Assembly (NCBI GenBank): GCA_958295665.1
Contig: OY282558.1
Coordinates: 334,339,106 to 334,403,105 of the forward strand
From: Tipula vernalis
Lineage: Eukaryota > Arthropoda > Insecta > Diptera > Tipulidae
Length of the DNA: 64,000 nucleotides
Reading direction: 5' to 3'
The translations under genes and the position numbers were made by a program. The notes beneath the pieces are model-generated. The model had not been told where the DNA came from. It saw only the letters and a list, made by a program, of their open reading frames with translations, and did no database searches. Positions 45,401 through 58,198 of the stretch are shown in pieces. Each line of letters begins with the position of its first letter. The first letter of the stretch is position 1.

Positions 45401-47632
45401 GAGTCTAACTTAAGGATAAATTCACAATGAGAGAAGGACATGAAAGATTTGTTAGTAAGAGGGGAATTTATCTTCTATTTGATTTTCCACATCTTCCTCC
45501 TTCGAAGGAACTTACTAAACTCTGAAAGTGCGGTAAGAATAAAAATATTTCCCTTCTAATTGGTTATGATGCCAACGCGCATCATACTCGTTGGTGTAGC
45601 ACCAATATTAATAGGTTCCACTCTGTTAAATTAACTGAACTAAAAATACTCAATAAAGGCTGTGAGCTAACATTTGTCAATTCTGTGCGGCTGGAAGTTA
45701 TTGATATAAGTCTGTGTTATTTTTCTATTGTAGACTTAATTTTAAATTGGAGGGTAAAAAATGATATTCTCACTTCTGACCACAGGTCCATCTCTTTTAA
45801 CATCAACATTAAAGAGCACCTTCAAAACCATGTCGTAATCGAAAATTAACCGATTGGGATGTTACCAGTTAAGGACATCGAGTTACTAGCTTCCAAGATG
45901 ACAAAAGAATTCTGCACTTATCCACTTATTTCCAAACAAAAGATTGGGAATGGACCCTTTTTGTGCTCTGCTCTTAAAAACAATTGAAATATACTGGGAA
46001 ACTGAAGAATAAAGCCAAAAATACTAATGTTAAATGCGATTGGGGTTATTCCCTTATAGCTCAAAAAGAGTATAAAAAAGCTTAAGATCCGCTCACAGAA
46101 CCACACAGATAAACTGTAGACTTAATGCTCTTCATCTATCCAATGACAAGTTTACCTCTTCGAAAAAAGAAGCGAACGAGTTTACTTGTTTATGTTCATT
46201 TTCCTGAGAGTGCCATCATTAATTCTGATATTGTTCACTCTCTAACCCATAAGAATTGCAACGAAGCTCCCGATTGGGAACTAGAAGATCGAATACATCC
46301 GTAGTTCGACGTTGAGGTATTTTCTCCTTTAACCGTACAAATCAGGTGGTCCTGATGGGATTTTTCCGGTAGAATTACAGCATGTTTTTCCATTATTAAG
46401 CACCGCCTGCTTCACCTTTACAGAGCGTGCGTTGCATTTAGCATTGCTCCTCATGTTTGTTGCAAGAACAACATTGTTTTTATATCGAAAACTGGGAAAT
46501 CAGATTATACTAACCCCAAAGCATTTCGACCTATCAGTCTGTCCTCAACATTTCTTAAAGCGTTCGGGAGGATTTTCGACAGATTTATATATTTATGCAA
46601 CATGCTTATAGAGTAGGTAAGTCCTGTGAAACGGCTCAACATGAACTTGTCACTAGGATCGAAAAATAACTCAATAATAAAGTTTCTTGTAGGCACTTTC
46701 CTGGACATTGCGGGAGCCTTTGATAGTACATCGTTTTCGTCGGTTACAAACACTTGTACCAATTTTGGTATTGACCCCACCATTGTAAAATGGTTTGATT
46801 TGGTTCTATTTACTATAGGCCTAGAGATATTGGTGGTCTAACTGTGCCCTCTCTTTTCGGGAGGCCGATTAACAGGTCTGACTAGATTAAGCACTTAGGT
46901 GTCTTCTAGGACTGCAAGGTCTCCTGGAAATTTCACTTGAAATATGAACTTCGAAACTCCACTGCCATTTTTTGGCAGTGTAGTCAAACCTTCAGGGAAA
47001 CCTGCGGTTTTACTCGGAAAATGCTCTCTTTCATCTATAAATCGTTGGATCTACCGATGTTAATTGTATGCTTCTTTGGTATGGTGACCAGTGGTTAAAT
47101 TCGAGGCTTAAATTATTAAACTCAATGTTCTACAAATTATTCCTTGTACGGCCATTACTGGAGCTATGGCCTCAATTCACTTTCTTGCCATGGAATCAAT
47201 CCTATTCTTTCCACAGTTGCATTCTTTCATTCTTAGCAATTCAATTTCTCTAAATTATATTCGGTGGCACCCCCTTCGAGAGATCAGTGGAGATCAATGA
47301 ATTTTAGTGAGAACTTGTACGAGTCGATAGTCTTCTTTTCTGATAGCTCTCGCTCCGATAACAGTTCAGGTTATGGAATGTACTGCCATACGTTTGATCT
47401 GAATTTGTCAGGCTGGAATCTATTGCTGTTACGCTCTTATAGAAGCGGAAGCTGTTGCTCTTACGCTCTGTGAAATTAAGGCATTTAATCCCGTTGTTAC
47501 TAATAAAAGTTTTGTTTTCTTTGCAGACAGCTTATCTATGCTGAATTAGTTGGATAATCCCTTGACTGTGTCAAAATTTGTTATGGACTGTAAATATAAT
47601 ACTTTACATTTACTGCGGTTTAAAAAGATTAA
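45401..47632 (+). pseudogene. R1/Jockey-like non-LTR ORF2 relic (endonuclease, RT, RNase H)
   Basis: Endonuclease: LLIGYDANAHHTRW (45558), matching the GCDANAHHxxWG block; later LTSDHRSISFNI (45775), the catalytic SDH. RT: NPKAFRPISLSSTFLKAF (46512), then FLVGTFLDIAGAFDSTSFSS (about 46683-46740) and FGIDPTIVKW. The RT C-terminal part (46900-47240) is in several frames. RNase H: FFSDSSRSDNSSGYGMYC (47334-47387) and EAEAVALTLCEIKAFNPVV then FFADSLSML (47445-47545). GxPQG and the F/YADD box are not seen: about 100-200 codons of RT are deleted around 46840. A second fragment of the same family lies at 51485-51750. Dead; the clade assignment is tentative. Confidence 0.65.
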
Positions 47633-47633
47633 A

Positions 47634-48335
47634 GTATTGAAATCCTGTCAAAAATGATCAAAAATTTGGTTGGTCCAAAACCACTTTTCTCGACGTTTTG
47701 AAAGTCCCTGAGTCTAAAAAAACAAAAAAATGTCCGTCCGTCTGTCTGGATGTCTGTATGTCTGTACCAATGGAATCTCTTAAACTGCTTGTTCGATTTA
47801 GAATTTTTGTTGCCAATCTGTTTCTATGGTCAAGGCCGAAATTTGAAAAGCTTTTGGAACCTGTGCGTCAAGAGGATCGGGTAGCTGTCATACGAATTGA
47901 CCCAAAATACCTGGTTATAGAAATATTTACGAATTTTTTATGTATGCTGGTTTTATTATTGAATTGGGCATTGCATTTGGGGTTGATTTGAAGGTTAACT
48001 TAGGGGTAAATTTGCGGGTTGAGTTGGAGTTGAGTTGGGGTTGGATATACAAATGTTTACGAATTTTTTATATATGCTGGTTTGATTATTGAATTGGGCA
48101 TTGAATTTGGGGTTGATTTAAAGTTGAGTTGGAGTTGAGTTGGAGCCGGAAAACAAATAGTGAGTTGTTGACCAATTTTTTATATATGCTGGTTTGAAGA
48201 GTGAGTTTGGCGTAAAGTTTGCGGTTTAGTTGAGGGTTAAGTTGGGTTCCATTTGCGAGTTGAATTAGGGTTGAGTTTCGGTTTAGTTGGCGTTGGATTA
48301 GGGTTTAGTGAGCAGTTGACCAAACTATATCTATA
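47634..48335. repeat. Dispersed repeat R, copy 1, with G-rich tail
   Basis: tattgaaatcctgtcaaaaa ... ggtccaaaaccacttttctc ... tccgtccgtctgtctggatg ... ggtcaaggccgaaatttgaa, continuing into a degenerate minisatellite of gagttggggttga-type units. The same sequence, in direct orientation and almost identical for 250 bp, begins at 63438. The 97-codon frame in it is a consequence of the repeat; I cannot identify the parent element. Confidence 0.8.
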
Positions 48336-48341
48336 CATATA

Positions 48342-49215
48342 TAGGGAAACCTCACTACAATGGAAATCGACGGGACCAAAAACCTTGTCCGTTAAACTGA
48401 GAATTTGTGAAATTTAACATGTGCATTGGAAATGGGGTTCTAAAAAGATTTTTGGATAAATCTCTGGAATATGGCCAGGTAAGATGGAACTTGGCTGTTG
48501 CTTAACCGATTACGATAAATTTTGACATGTGGGTTGTAAATGGGATTCTGAAATGATTTTTAAATGAGTTTGTGGAATATGGCCAATTTGGACTTAACTT
48601 GGGTATTTCTTAACGGATTTGAGTGAAATTTGACATCTGCCATGGAAATGGGATTCTAAAGTGATTTTTGGATATAGTTCTGGAACATGGCAAAGTAAAA
48701 TGGAACATGGCTATTTCTTAACCGATTATGATGAAATTTGATACGTGCGATGGAAATTTGGTTCTCAACGCACATGTCAAATTTAATTTTTTTATTTTTT
48801 TCGGCCATATTCTAGAATTTTATCCAAAAATCATTTAAGAATCGCTTTTCAATCATGGATATCAAATTTCACTAAAACCGGCTAAGCAATTGCAAAGTTC
48901 CACCCAAATTGGCCTTACATATAATTTACTAAAGGTTCAATTTGAAATGTAAAAAAGTCAATTTGAAACGTTAAAGGTTCAATTTGAAGTGTAAAAGGAA
49001 CAAATTATCGTGGTAAAGTTTCAATTTGAATTGTACTCGTGAAACATGTATGTATCATCGCAGAAATATCTGTACTTGTCCGCTTTAATAAAGTTTCAGC
49101 TTATCTAGCGGAGGTTTGCATTGGAAAACTTCAGTTGCATGCGACTTGAAAAAAAAAAATTGAAAAATGAAATTTGAAATGAAATTTGAGTATCTGTTGA
49201 AATGAGGTTTCACTG
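48342..49215. mobile_element. 874-bp MITE bounded by TA, built of ~107-bp units
   Basis: Left end TAGGGAAACCTCACTACAAT, right end reversed CAGTGAAACCTCATTTCAAC, each flanked by TA (48340-48341, 49216-49217): pogo/Tc1-like. Inside, three direct ~107-bp units start at about 48418, 48525 and 48632, each with a word of the type ggaaatgggattct, then tttttggata, ggaatatggcc and cttaaccgatta; a fourth start is at 48740. From about 48775 to 48925 a unit runs inverted (cggccatattctagaatttt, caaatttcactaaaaccggc). Nothing codes. Confidence 0.75.
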
Positions 49216-49329
49216 TATTTAAATATGGGTGATATTTAACCAAATGCACACGCATTGAACGGTTTGAAGATTGATTTAAGAGATTCATTTCGGGATTAAT
49301 GTGCGGGAGTTGAATTAATCAAGACCGAA

Positions 49330-51482
49330 GTTCTGACCACCTTAGATGATACCGAAAGCGGCAAATGTGATAATGCATCTCTATTTTCCGTTTGCCTTGC
49401 ACGTCTGTATTGGAAATCGTAGTTATACATTGAAAGTAGAACTGCCCATCTTTGCAATCTTGATGCAGCCACCAAAGATGTACTCTTTTGCGTATTAATT
49501 TTTCACTTAAAGCCTGTCAATCTCCGTAAATGTATTTGTGGAATTTTTCACTGCAAATACGACTGCTAATGCCTCTCGATGAATTTGAGCATAGTTTTTT
49601 TCAGACGCAAATAGCACTGGTTTCTCCTCACCATTCACTATAAGGGACAATACTGCTCCGACTCCGTAAGGGCTGCCGCTACAACTATTTGCTTATTTGG
49701 GCCGAACAGTTCTAGCAGATTATTTTGTACTATTAGTTTTTTACAACGATTAAATGTTTCTTCACATTTTTCAGACAGGTTCGAAATAAATCTGCCGTAG
49801 TCTTGAAGTAACACCATAAATGACTGCAATTCCAATAAATTTGTAGGACTTGGTCCTTCTAAAATTGCATCACTTTAATCTTTATTTGGACGTATGCCTT
49901 TACTTGATATCGTATTACCCAACAATTTTACACTTGCATGAAAGAACTTGGATTTATTAAGATTTATTTTAAACATTAAAATTGTTTTACCTACTTAAGA
50001 CTTCTTTTAACAAAAATTTACACTCTTCAAGTGAACTACCACCGATCAATATATCATCCAATTAGCATAACACTCTATTTAACCCCTTATGAGTATGAAT
50101 AGTTAATAACCGGCGAGAACTTTCAGTAACCCAGAAGATAAACTCCACTTAAATCTATGACACAAAATACTTTCGACCAGGCTAATTGAGCAAAAAGGTC
50201 ATCTATTCGAGGCCATGGGTAATGTTCAGTTTGCACGAAACGATTTATTGTAACCTATCATTAACCTTCGGCACTATCACCACGGATGAAGCTTATTCGC
50301 TGGTTTTCACTGCAACTAATATACCCGCATTACATAATGATTCAAGTTTTTTTCCCACTTTGGGTCTTATATTGTATTGTACAGAGTACGGCTTGTGAAA
50401 TATTGGAACAGTCCCTGACTTCAATACAGTCTCGACAAAAAAAATCTTTAATGGATACCACAGAGGCTGGAAGTACATTTGGACAAAATTTCGTAATATA
50501 TTCGTTTATCGGGAAACTATCAATACAAAAATTTCGACTCACCTGACTGATGAACAAAAGCTTATCTCGCCAACCAGGAATTAATATATCCATCCAATTT
50601 CAACCTAGTAATGGTAACAATTGTTTCCTACTGTTGATCACAATCAAATCCATCAACCGCTCCTGGGACCCCTCAGCAACCTTTATATTCACAAAAAAAA
50701 TTCCCAATAACCTCTTTAGCGTTACCTGAAACTTCGGAAAATTACCACATACTTATTATACTTAACTACCAAAATACATGAAACACAAGCATCAGAATCT
50801 GCTTCCATTTTTATTGGTTGATTTTCAATCACTAATTCTACGATTAATCGTTCTTCTGACGGCATTGGCCTTACTGATGTTTGATATAACTTCATTTGTA
50901 GACTAATTTCTTCTTTTTGGACTGATTGACGTCAAGTTGACTTACTTCACCTGTTCCTGAGTGGTGGTAGTGACTTTTCACTTCTTGACTGAGTGGAAAA
51001 CCTATGACGGATTGATAACTTATTTACATCTAACTTATTAACTGGATTTATATTTGACGATTAACTTGACGATCAGCAGTCAAGTGCTTTGAATTGCACA
51101 TTCTCGAAGTAAGGCCTCTTTCATTACAGATAAAACATTCCTAATGTGTTGCTGGACAATATCTTGGATCATGACGCCTTCCACATCGATAACACTGCTT
51201 GCGATTTCTTTTATGTTGACCTCTTGATTGACTCGACATACTTCTGTTACTTGACTGACTTAGACCTCGGTTACTGCGTCTGCGTGGTTCTGGACTTCTT
51301 GATGATCGATTTCTTCTTCGACTAAAATGACTGGATGACGGTCTAGGGCTTGATATTGGGTGCCTTGAACATTTTGGTGTTGAATGGCTGTTGTTTACCG
51401 AATGAATTTTGTTAACAGAATGATTCGATATTTTTTGCTCTGTTAGTTCGAAATTTAGAGCAATTGCGGATGCTTTTTCTAC
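49330..51482 (-). pseudogene. Ty3/gypsy (mag-like) gag end and pol, decayed
   Basis: Minus strand. Gag end: a basic Ser/Arg-rich stretch then CYRCGRRHDPRYC (about 51195-51157), a zinc knuckle, and a second degraded one (CFICNERGLTSRMC). RT start: GTVPIFHKPYSVQYNIRPKV then ESLCNAGILVAVKTSE (50410-50293). Further on, in other frames, LDDILIGG-like active-site sequence (about 50060). RNase H: CEETFNRCKKLIVQNNLLEL (49755), PYGVGAVLSL, then VNGEEKPVLFAS and IHREALAVVFAVK (49630-49540). The CYRCGRRHDPxxC knuckle and RPKVExEL...AGI RT start are typical of the mag lineage. Many stops and frameshifts; no integrase or LTR was found. Confidence 0.7.
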
Positions 51483-51484
51483 CA

Positions 51485-51750
51485 TCTTTTGGCAGTGTAG
51501 ACGAGTCTTTGAGAAAACCTGGGGTTTAACTTCCAAATTCCTTCTTTAATCTATAAATCGTTGGTTTTACCGATGTTAATTTTATGCTTCCTTGATATGG
51601 TGACCAATGGTTAAATTAAAGGCTTAAATTATTAAACTCAATGGTCTACAAATTATTTCTTGTTGGGCTACTACTGGAGCTATGGCCTCAATTCCCCTTT
51701 TTGACATTGAATCAATTCTATTCTTTCCACAGTTGCATTCTTTCATTCTT
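51485..51750 (+). pseudogene. Second fragment of the R1/Jockey-like element
   Basis: Collinear with 46960-47240: tttggcagtgta, tctataaatcgttgg, taccgatgttaattttatgc, ggagctatggcctcaattcc, tctttccacagttgcattct. It corresponds to the segment between RT and RNase H. It is joined directly to the gag end of the mag-like relic; the minus frame 51141-51536 therefore crosses a junction and its first ~18 codons are not gag. Confidence 0.8.
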
Positions 51751-53290
51751 AGCACATCATGTTCTGCTGCGTTTCAGCTAAGGTGGTTATTGAACTTAAC
51801 TTGAGGGCCACTAGGTTTGCTTTATCTCTCGGTAGGAAATTGTTGAGAGTCATGATTGTTGAGAGTCATGAGTGTTGAGAGTGCAGTATCACTGCTTTGC
51901 AAATCATGGAACCTCAGTTGGTTTCAACCAATTTTAATACTAATAATAAAATAAGGGGGAATCGACCTGGTTACAGGCAGCTAAGTATTCGATAGTTAGT
52001 ATCCTAACACTATAAATCATTGAGTTTTCTAAATTGTTGTATAGTTTATACTAGTCATTTCGAGATGGCGTAAGGGTCAGTTCTTACTGAAGCTTTTCTT
52101 AGCAGTGCCTGACTTTTCATTATTCTAAATTGCGACTTTTGGAACATTAACCGAATATTATTACTATTTGACGGAAATAACCAGGCATACTGATTGAAAT
52201 TTTGTTTATCTACTTTTGGTTTTGTCTTGTGTGCAGGTTAGTTTGCCTGTTAACCAGTGCAGGTTAGTTTACCTGTGTCGTTTGGAATTTATCAATATTT
52301 CGTAAACGAAATTTCTAAAAAATATTAAGTTAATTTATTGGCGATATAAGAAAATCGAAATACTAGGATCGATGGTTATTGGGACCCACTCAATTTATCA
52401 AGCGTTCAAATATTAGTTCATACTCAAGATTACCTAGACGGTAGCTTGAATTAAGCTTAAAGTAGACCACTTTCGCAAATTTGGAAAACGAAACATAACG
52501 GATACAGGCCCATAATTTTTTCTCGATTGCTGAAGGTTAATCTCAGAGTAATTACATAATCTGACTCCTTAGAAATAAAAATGCCTTTAGGTTTTGCAGA
52601 TATTTAGATTTAGAAGAAAATTTGCTAAAGTCGTTTGAAATCAAAGCTTGCGACATCAAACGAAATCGATTTTGGTGTTTGCTGGGTTGATTTATTTGTA
52701 ATAAAAAATACGTGTTGCACGCCAAATTCAACCTTTTACAAATCAAGTTTTGATAAGAAAAGTTTGAAATTGATTTGCAAAAACTTGGAGTTTGATTAAC
52801 AGCATTTGAACAAATTTGATTTGAAAAAGGGAGCTAATTGCGAACTATCATTGTGATGCTCATAAAAATCAAGAAGAAGTTGTTGAAACTTTCTTCTTAG
52901 AAACATACATAACCGCGGCATCCGCGACTGAAACCCATTTCTTGTTTCCCTAATTAGGATCGCTTTTGTCTTTAGAAATGGAATTGGATACTTGAGCAAA
53001 ACCAGTCAGTCTTTATAATGAATTAGCGTTCGTTCGACTTATAGTTACTCATTTTCCGGATCATTTTGATTACAAAAATTAATATTACCGGTCTTTTAAA
53101 AAACTATTTTAAATATGAATAAAGAAAATGCAAATTCCAAATTCATTTTGCAACAAGTGATGGCGTTTTCTTTTCGGCGAGGTTCTCCTGGTTTTGGAAA
53201 TTCTCATTCCTTCCTGATTTCATATCGCCTTGTCTCGTATTTCATCTTTTTATCACTTTTTAAGGTTTGTCGAGATTATTGGAGTGTAGC
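51751..53290. other. Unannotated DNA
   Basis: No gene recognised. A local duplication (tgttgagagtcatga twice, 51849-51880) and a doubled tgcaggttagttt word (52235, 52258) are the only structure I see. Confidence 0.4.
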
Positions 53291-53379
53291 ATGAATTTTT
53301 TTTTCCTTTATTTAATATTACAACTGATTTACAAATCATTTAGTAATTTATCTTTCTTAAATGAAGATTCACATTTGAC

Positions 53380-56065
53380 GGGCAGTAACCCAATGGTTAC
53401 TCCCATTTGAATTTACATAGTAATTATTTTTCTCTATCCTAATTAAATACAACTGGCCAATTCCAAAGGTTTCTGCCTTTGAAGTCTTCTTACTGCATTG
53501 GTGATATCCAACAAACTTCATATGTCTGCATTTTGATGCCGAGACATCCGCTGAATGTGTTTCTTAGCATGATTTTGTATTTCTTCACTTACATATTCCA
53601 TGTTTAAGTCCCTATGGAGGTTATCATTTCTAATGTACTATGGTGCGTTTACAATGCCACGCAGCACTTTGTTTTGAAAACATTGAATCATTTGTACATT
53701 TGTCTTCTTGGTACAACCCCAAAGTTGAATACCGTAGGTCCATACTGGTTTAAGTATTTGCTGATATAATAGCAATTTGTTATGTATTGTAAGCTCAGAG
53801 TTTCTACCTATTAGCCAATACATTTAATGTATTGGCCCATCCTATATTTAATGTTCAATTCTTCTTTTTCTTTTTAACATGCTCTTTCCATCTAAGCTTG
53901 CAATCGAGAGTCATGCCGAGGTATTTGGCTGTATTTGCATTTGGAACCAGCCTTAAATTAAGTTTCACTGGAATCCAGTTAACTTTCTGGTTTGTGAAGT
54001 TTACGTGAACCGATTTTGCTTCGTTTAGGCTAATGCACCATTTCTTTGTCCAGCTACTCACTGTGTCGGTTGATTTTTGAAGTTTGGTCGTTGCTTCTGA
54101 TATACACTTTCCAGTCGCCAGAATAGCTGTATCGTCTGCAAATGTTGCTATGGTGGCACCTTCTGTATTTGGCATATCTCTGGTGTACAGGATGTACAAT
54201 ATAGGACCCAGTACGCTACCCTGTGGTATGCCTGCTGATATTCTCTTTAGTTCAGAGTACTCTCGGTTATATTTTACACGGAAATGTCGGTCTGCGGTAT
54301 AAGATTTAAGAATTTGATAGAATTGCTTAGGTAGATCTCGATGCAATTTAAATTCAAGTCCTTGGTGCCAAACTTTGTCGAAAGCTTGTGCTACATCTAA
54401 GAAGATACTGGATCATATCTTCTTATTCTCAAGTGAGTCTTCGATTATTCTATGAACCGTTATTCTATGAACTTGTTCTATCGTAGAGTGATTTTCTCTA
54501 AATCCAAATTGGTGTGGTGGAATCAAATTTCTCTCTTCTATTATTGTCTTGAGTCCCTTGAGCAGTAATTTTTCAAATAATTTTGAAATTTCAGGAAGTA
54601 GTGAAATCTGTCTGTGTGTAGTGAAGGTCTGAACGACTTTTTATCGTTCGCTGGTTTGGGGATCATAATTACTTCAGCACCCTTCCATTGCCGTGGGACA
54701 TATTTTAGTCTGAATACAGCATTGATAATTTGAACCAATTTTCGTAGTCCCTTCTCAGGAATGGGACTTGTCCAGTAATTAAATCATATCCTGGAGCTTT
54801 TTTTTTGCGTTCAAATTACACTTGATCTCATTTTTTAATTCCTGTAATGTTACACATCGAATATTATATTCATCAATTTTGCTAACTGTTATTATGTTTT
54901 CATATGCTGTTTGCCTAGGTAACGGTTGAAAGGTGTCTTCCAAGTGAGCCGCAAATAAAATAGCTTTTTGCTTATCGCTTTTGGCCCAGGTTCCTTCCCC
55001 ATTTTTAATAGGCGGCACATGCATTTTGGTTCTTTTTAATCCCTTTGTTACTTTCCAAAGAGAATAATCAGTATCTTTATGTTCAGTGAGATTTTTTTGT
55101 TTTCCGGGGCGCGTGTCCTTTGCCAGGTTTTTCTTGCCTTCCGTTTCTCTCTAACTAACTCCCTGACCTCAATAGGATAATTTTGATTCCTACGGGATTC
55201 GGTGTGACTAGCAGCAGAACTTTCCCATGCTGCTTGTTAAATCGTACTGTTAAATACCTCTAGTTCGTCTTCCAACTGCACCGGTGTTTTAATCGGAACT
55301 CGTAGATTTATTTGCATTTCAATTAGTTCTTGGAATAGGTCCCAGTTAGTTCTATTATTTGTTAATTTAGGCAGTTTATCCTTATTAATTATCATTGTGC
55401 TGTGAGTCATGATAACAGGTGTATGATCGGAATATATCCCTTCGCTGTTTTCGATTCACATGTAATCCTCGAAGATCCCTTTCGTTACATAAAAATCAAT
55501 GAGATCTGGTATTTTATTTATATCAGCAGGCCAGTATGTTGGTTTACCTCCAAAGTTGAACTCGCAGTTATTTATTCGTCCGGCTTCGAATAGCTCTTTT
55601 CCTTTATGGGTTGTAAGTCTTGATCCCCAATAGGTGTTTTTTGCATTAAAGTCAACACCAATAATAAAATTGGATCCTAGTGATCTAAAGAGTTTATTAT
55701 AATCTTCTTTGTTTAGATTATAGCGTGGAGGGCAGTAGATAGAGGAAATACAGTATTCATTATTATTGTTAGTTTCAACTTTTATGGTTTTAACTTGCAT
55801 ACTTTCTTCTTCTGTACTAGGTTCTTCATAGTGTTTGAGATTCTTTTTCACTATTACTGTTGATCCTCCTCTGGGGTTTCCTCCTGGGTGAACAGCATGG
55901 TAACATTCATAATCACGTATTTTAATAAATGATGTTTTTGTCAAATGACTCTCCGATATAAGGCATATATCTATTTTTTCTAAATTTAGAAAAATTTCTA
56001 ACTCTGAAACATGCTGCGCTAGTCCGTTCGCGTTCCAGATGACAATCCTTTATGTTCTGCTCATT
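53380..56065 (-). pseudogene. Jockey ORF2 (endonuclease + RT)
   Basis: Starts about 56059, directly after the ORF1 stop. Endonuclease: RIVIWNANGLAQHVSELEIF (56040-55985), SESHLTKTS, GGSTVIVKKN, ISSIYCPPRYN (55745), IGVDFNAKNTYWGSR (55665-55615; usually GxDxNAKHxxWGSR), FEAGRINNCEF. RT: WKGAEVIMIPKPANDKKSFR (54690), HQFGFRENHSTIEQVHR (about 54510), FLDVAQAFDKVWH (54400), SAGIPQGSVLGPILYILYT (54245-54190), active site FADDTAIL (about 54140), SLNEAKSVHVNF, YLGMTLDCKLRWKEHVK (53925). C-terminal end near 53820-53640 with LKPVWTYGIQLWGC, then HRDLNMEYVSEEI (53590). FADD and GIPQG are intact, but frameshifts (for example near 55455, 54780, 53850) and stops kill the frame. No RNase H, as expected for Jockey. 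Confidence 0.85.
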
Positions 56066-56842
56066 TTAGTATATGAGGGCTGTTGCCTCGTTCATGGTTT
56101 GATGCATATCTAGACGCTTATATAAACCTTCTAGACCACGTTCTTGCATTGCTAGCCGTATATTTATGGCTTCTATGCTTCGGCATATCCTTTCAAGGGG
56201 GTTATCATTCATAGCATTAGATGATTGCTGTACAATTTGTGAATAACTTTTCCGCTGTGTACCTATAACTGGTGGTTTTGGCTCCGATTGGGTTTTAGTT
56301 GGTTTCTCTCTGGTAACCTTAGGGTTTTGAGGAAACTGATGCATTTCGTTTCTTAGCCTTTGAAGTTCTTTGGCTACTTCACAGCCTCTATAATTTGCAG
56401 TTTATACATTTTGCAGGGGTGTTTCTACTTTCGTACACTCTTTCGCGTTGTGTTTTCCAGCACATTTTACTCATCTTGGCTCCCGTCTGCAATATTTTTG
56501 CGTGTGGTTGAAACCTTGGCATTTTTTGCATTGAGGTATTAGCCTCGTGTTTTTCTTTAGCGGTTCTATTTTAACCCTTATATTGTGAATTGCTTTGATG
56601 TTGAAGTTGTTTTCAACTTCCTCCTTTTTGTTAAACGTAAGCATGAAGAGTGGAAGCCCCCTTTGTTTGGCTTGATTGTTCTCACCTCTCTCTCGTTTTA
56701 GGATGTTTACTGCATCTTCTATTTGCAGATCTTTTGCCTTTAGGTCCTCAATTATGTCCTTCTTCTTACACGTTGGATGAAGGCCTTTGGCCATAACCTT
56801 AATTGCGCGTTCGCTTTTATCTTCGTAGGTGAACCATTCTTT

Positions 56843-58198
56843 TGTTGTGAAATGCCCATATACACATGTGCCATTACACAACATTACATAATCTCTAAAG
56901 ATAATAAAATAGAACATTACTAAAGATAATAAAGTAGAACATATTAAGGATAGTTTTAAAATTGAATTCTAGGAAAATAATTTAAGCGATAAGAAAAGGG
57001 TTGACAAAATTAATTAATAAAGTAAAATCCGTTAACAATAAAAAATAAATAAAAATCATGAAAATACAAATTGATATTTCAAGAACACGTGCATATAGAA
57101 ATTAAATAAAAATCAAATCAGCATAAAGCAATATTTGTAAAACACAAAATCAATTGTAAAATTAATTATTTCGTAATAAAAAATGACCCAAAATAAAAAC
57201 GACCCAAATTTTATGACGGGCAAGTAAATGCCGCATCAATGAAAATTATTAATTAGGTCTTAGAACATTGTTAGTGTAAAGTAGTATGTAAATTTAGTAT
57301 ATAAGAACAGAAAATTTTCATGTAATTATCAGTTGTATTAAATATTTCAAAATAATCAGTTGTATTCAAAATTTCAAAATTATCACTCGTAATCAAAATA
57401 ATCAGTTGTAAACCATAACCATAAGAAGATCACTTGTAAACCAGTATACGAACCAGCTATTCAGAAACATAAATAAAAAAAGTAAAATAATAACCGCTGT
57501 AGTATTCGTTAAACATTATTGTAAGCAGAAGTTCCAGTCACCAGACAAAATTAGTAAGTATAACAAAAATACTAACTCAAAAGGCACCACGTGCAATAAC
57601 CCAGTCTATCTAATTCCTACATGGTAAAGTAGGAAGGTAATTGAAGTAGGGTGCAAACCCAGTAGATTACTAAATAGCCGGTTATTGTGTACGCATTTCT
57701 CCAAGTAACATTAAACATTCTCCTGACGTAACGAAAATTCACTTAGGACATAGCCCCCACCCGTGGTAAGCGCTAAGTGAATTAACACGACAAATAAAAC
57801 ATAGATCATCGGTAATAAGCCCAAACCAGCTTACCAAACATTCGCGAAGTAAACCCACATAAAGTTCCCGATATTAACAATTCTTCTAACACAGAATATT
57901 ATAACTAATATACACAATAGTAACACTATAAACGGCCTCGACATACCACAGAGAATATTACAAACTTACAATATTCACTATATTGTCAGCTTTATATTCA
58001 CAATATTATTCAATTCTTACACCAGTGAATATTGTCAAGCAAATATTCACAATATTCACATTAAGCAATTCTTCTATTAAACATACATTCACAATACACA
58101 TATCTATTAAACAAACAAATATTCACAATATCATCACTGGATATCATCATTGAATATTCACAATATTGGCGCTGTGCCATTCGAGAATATTCACAATA
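56843..58198 (+). repeat. 1356-bp solo LTR with CTTT target duplication
   Basis: Begins TGTTGTGAAATG and ends ATTCACAATA: inverted termini TGTTGTGAA / TTCACAATA (the usual final CA is TA). CTTT lies directly on both sides (56839-56842, 58199-58202), and removing the segment with one CTTT rejoins Jockey ORF1 in register (EGK-EWF). A TATA box (tagtatataagaacag, about 57296) favours plus orientation. No internal gag-pol. A DNA transposon is less likely because the inverted ends are only 9 bp. Confidence 0.8.
57905..58198. repeat. ATATTCACAATATT repeats at the LTR end
   Basis: At least seven copies or near-copies of attcacaata occur in 290 bp (for example near 57980, 58010, 58049, 58089, 58122, 58155, 58188). 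The last forms the LTR terminus itself. Irregular spacing. Confidence 0.7.

Noticed and set aside
48000..48330. G-rich gagttggggtt array as a telomere or internal telomere repeat
   Set aside because: Units are degenerate and belong to a dispersed repeat also present at 63.4 kb; no regular telomeric unit.
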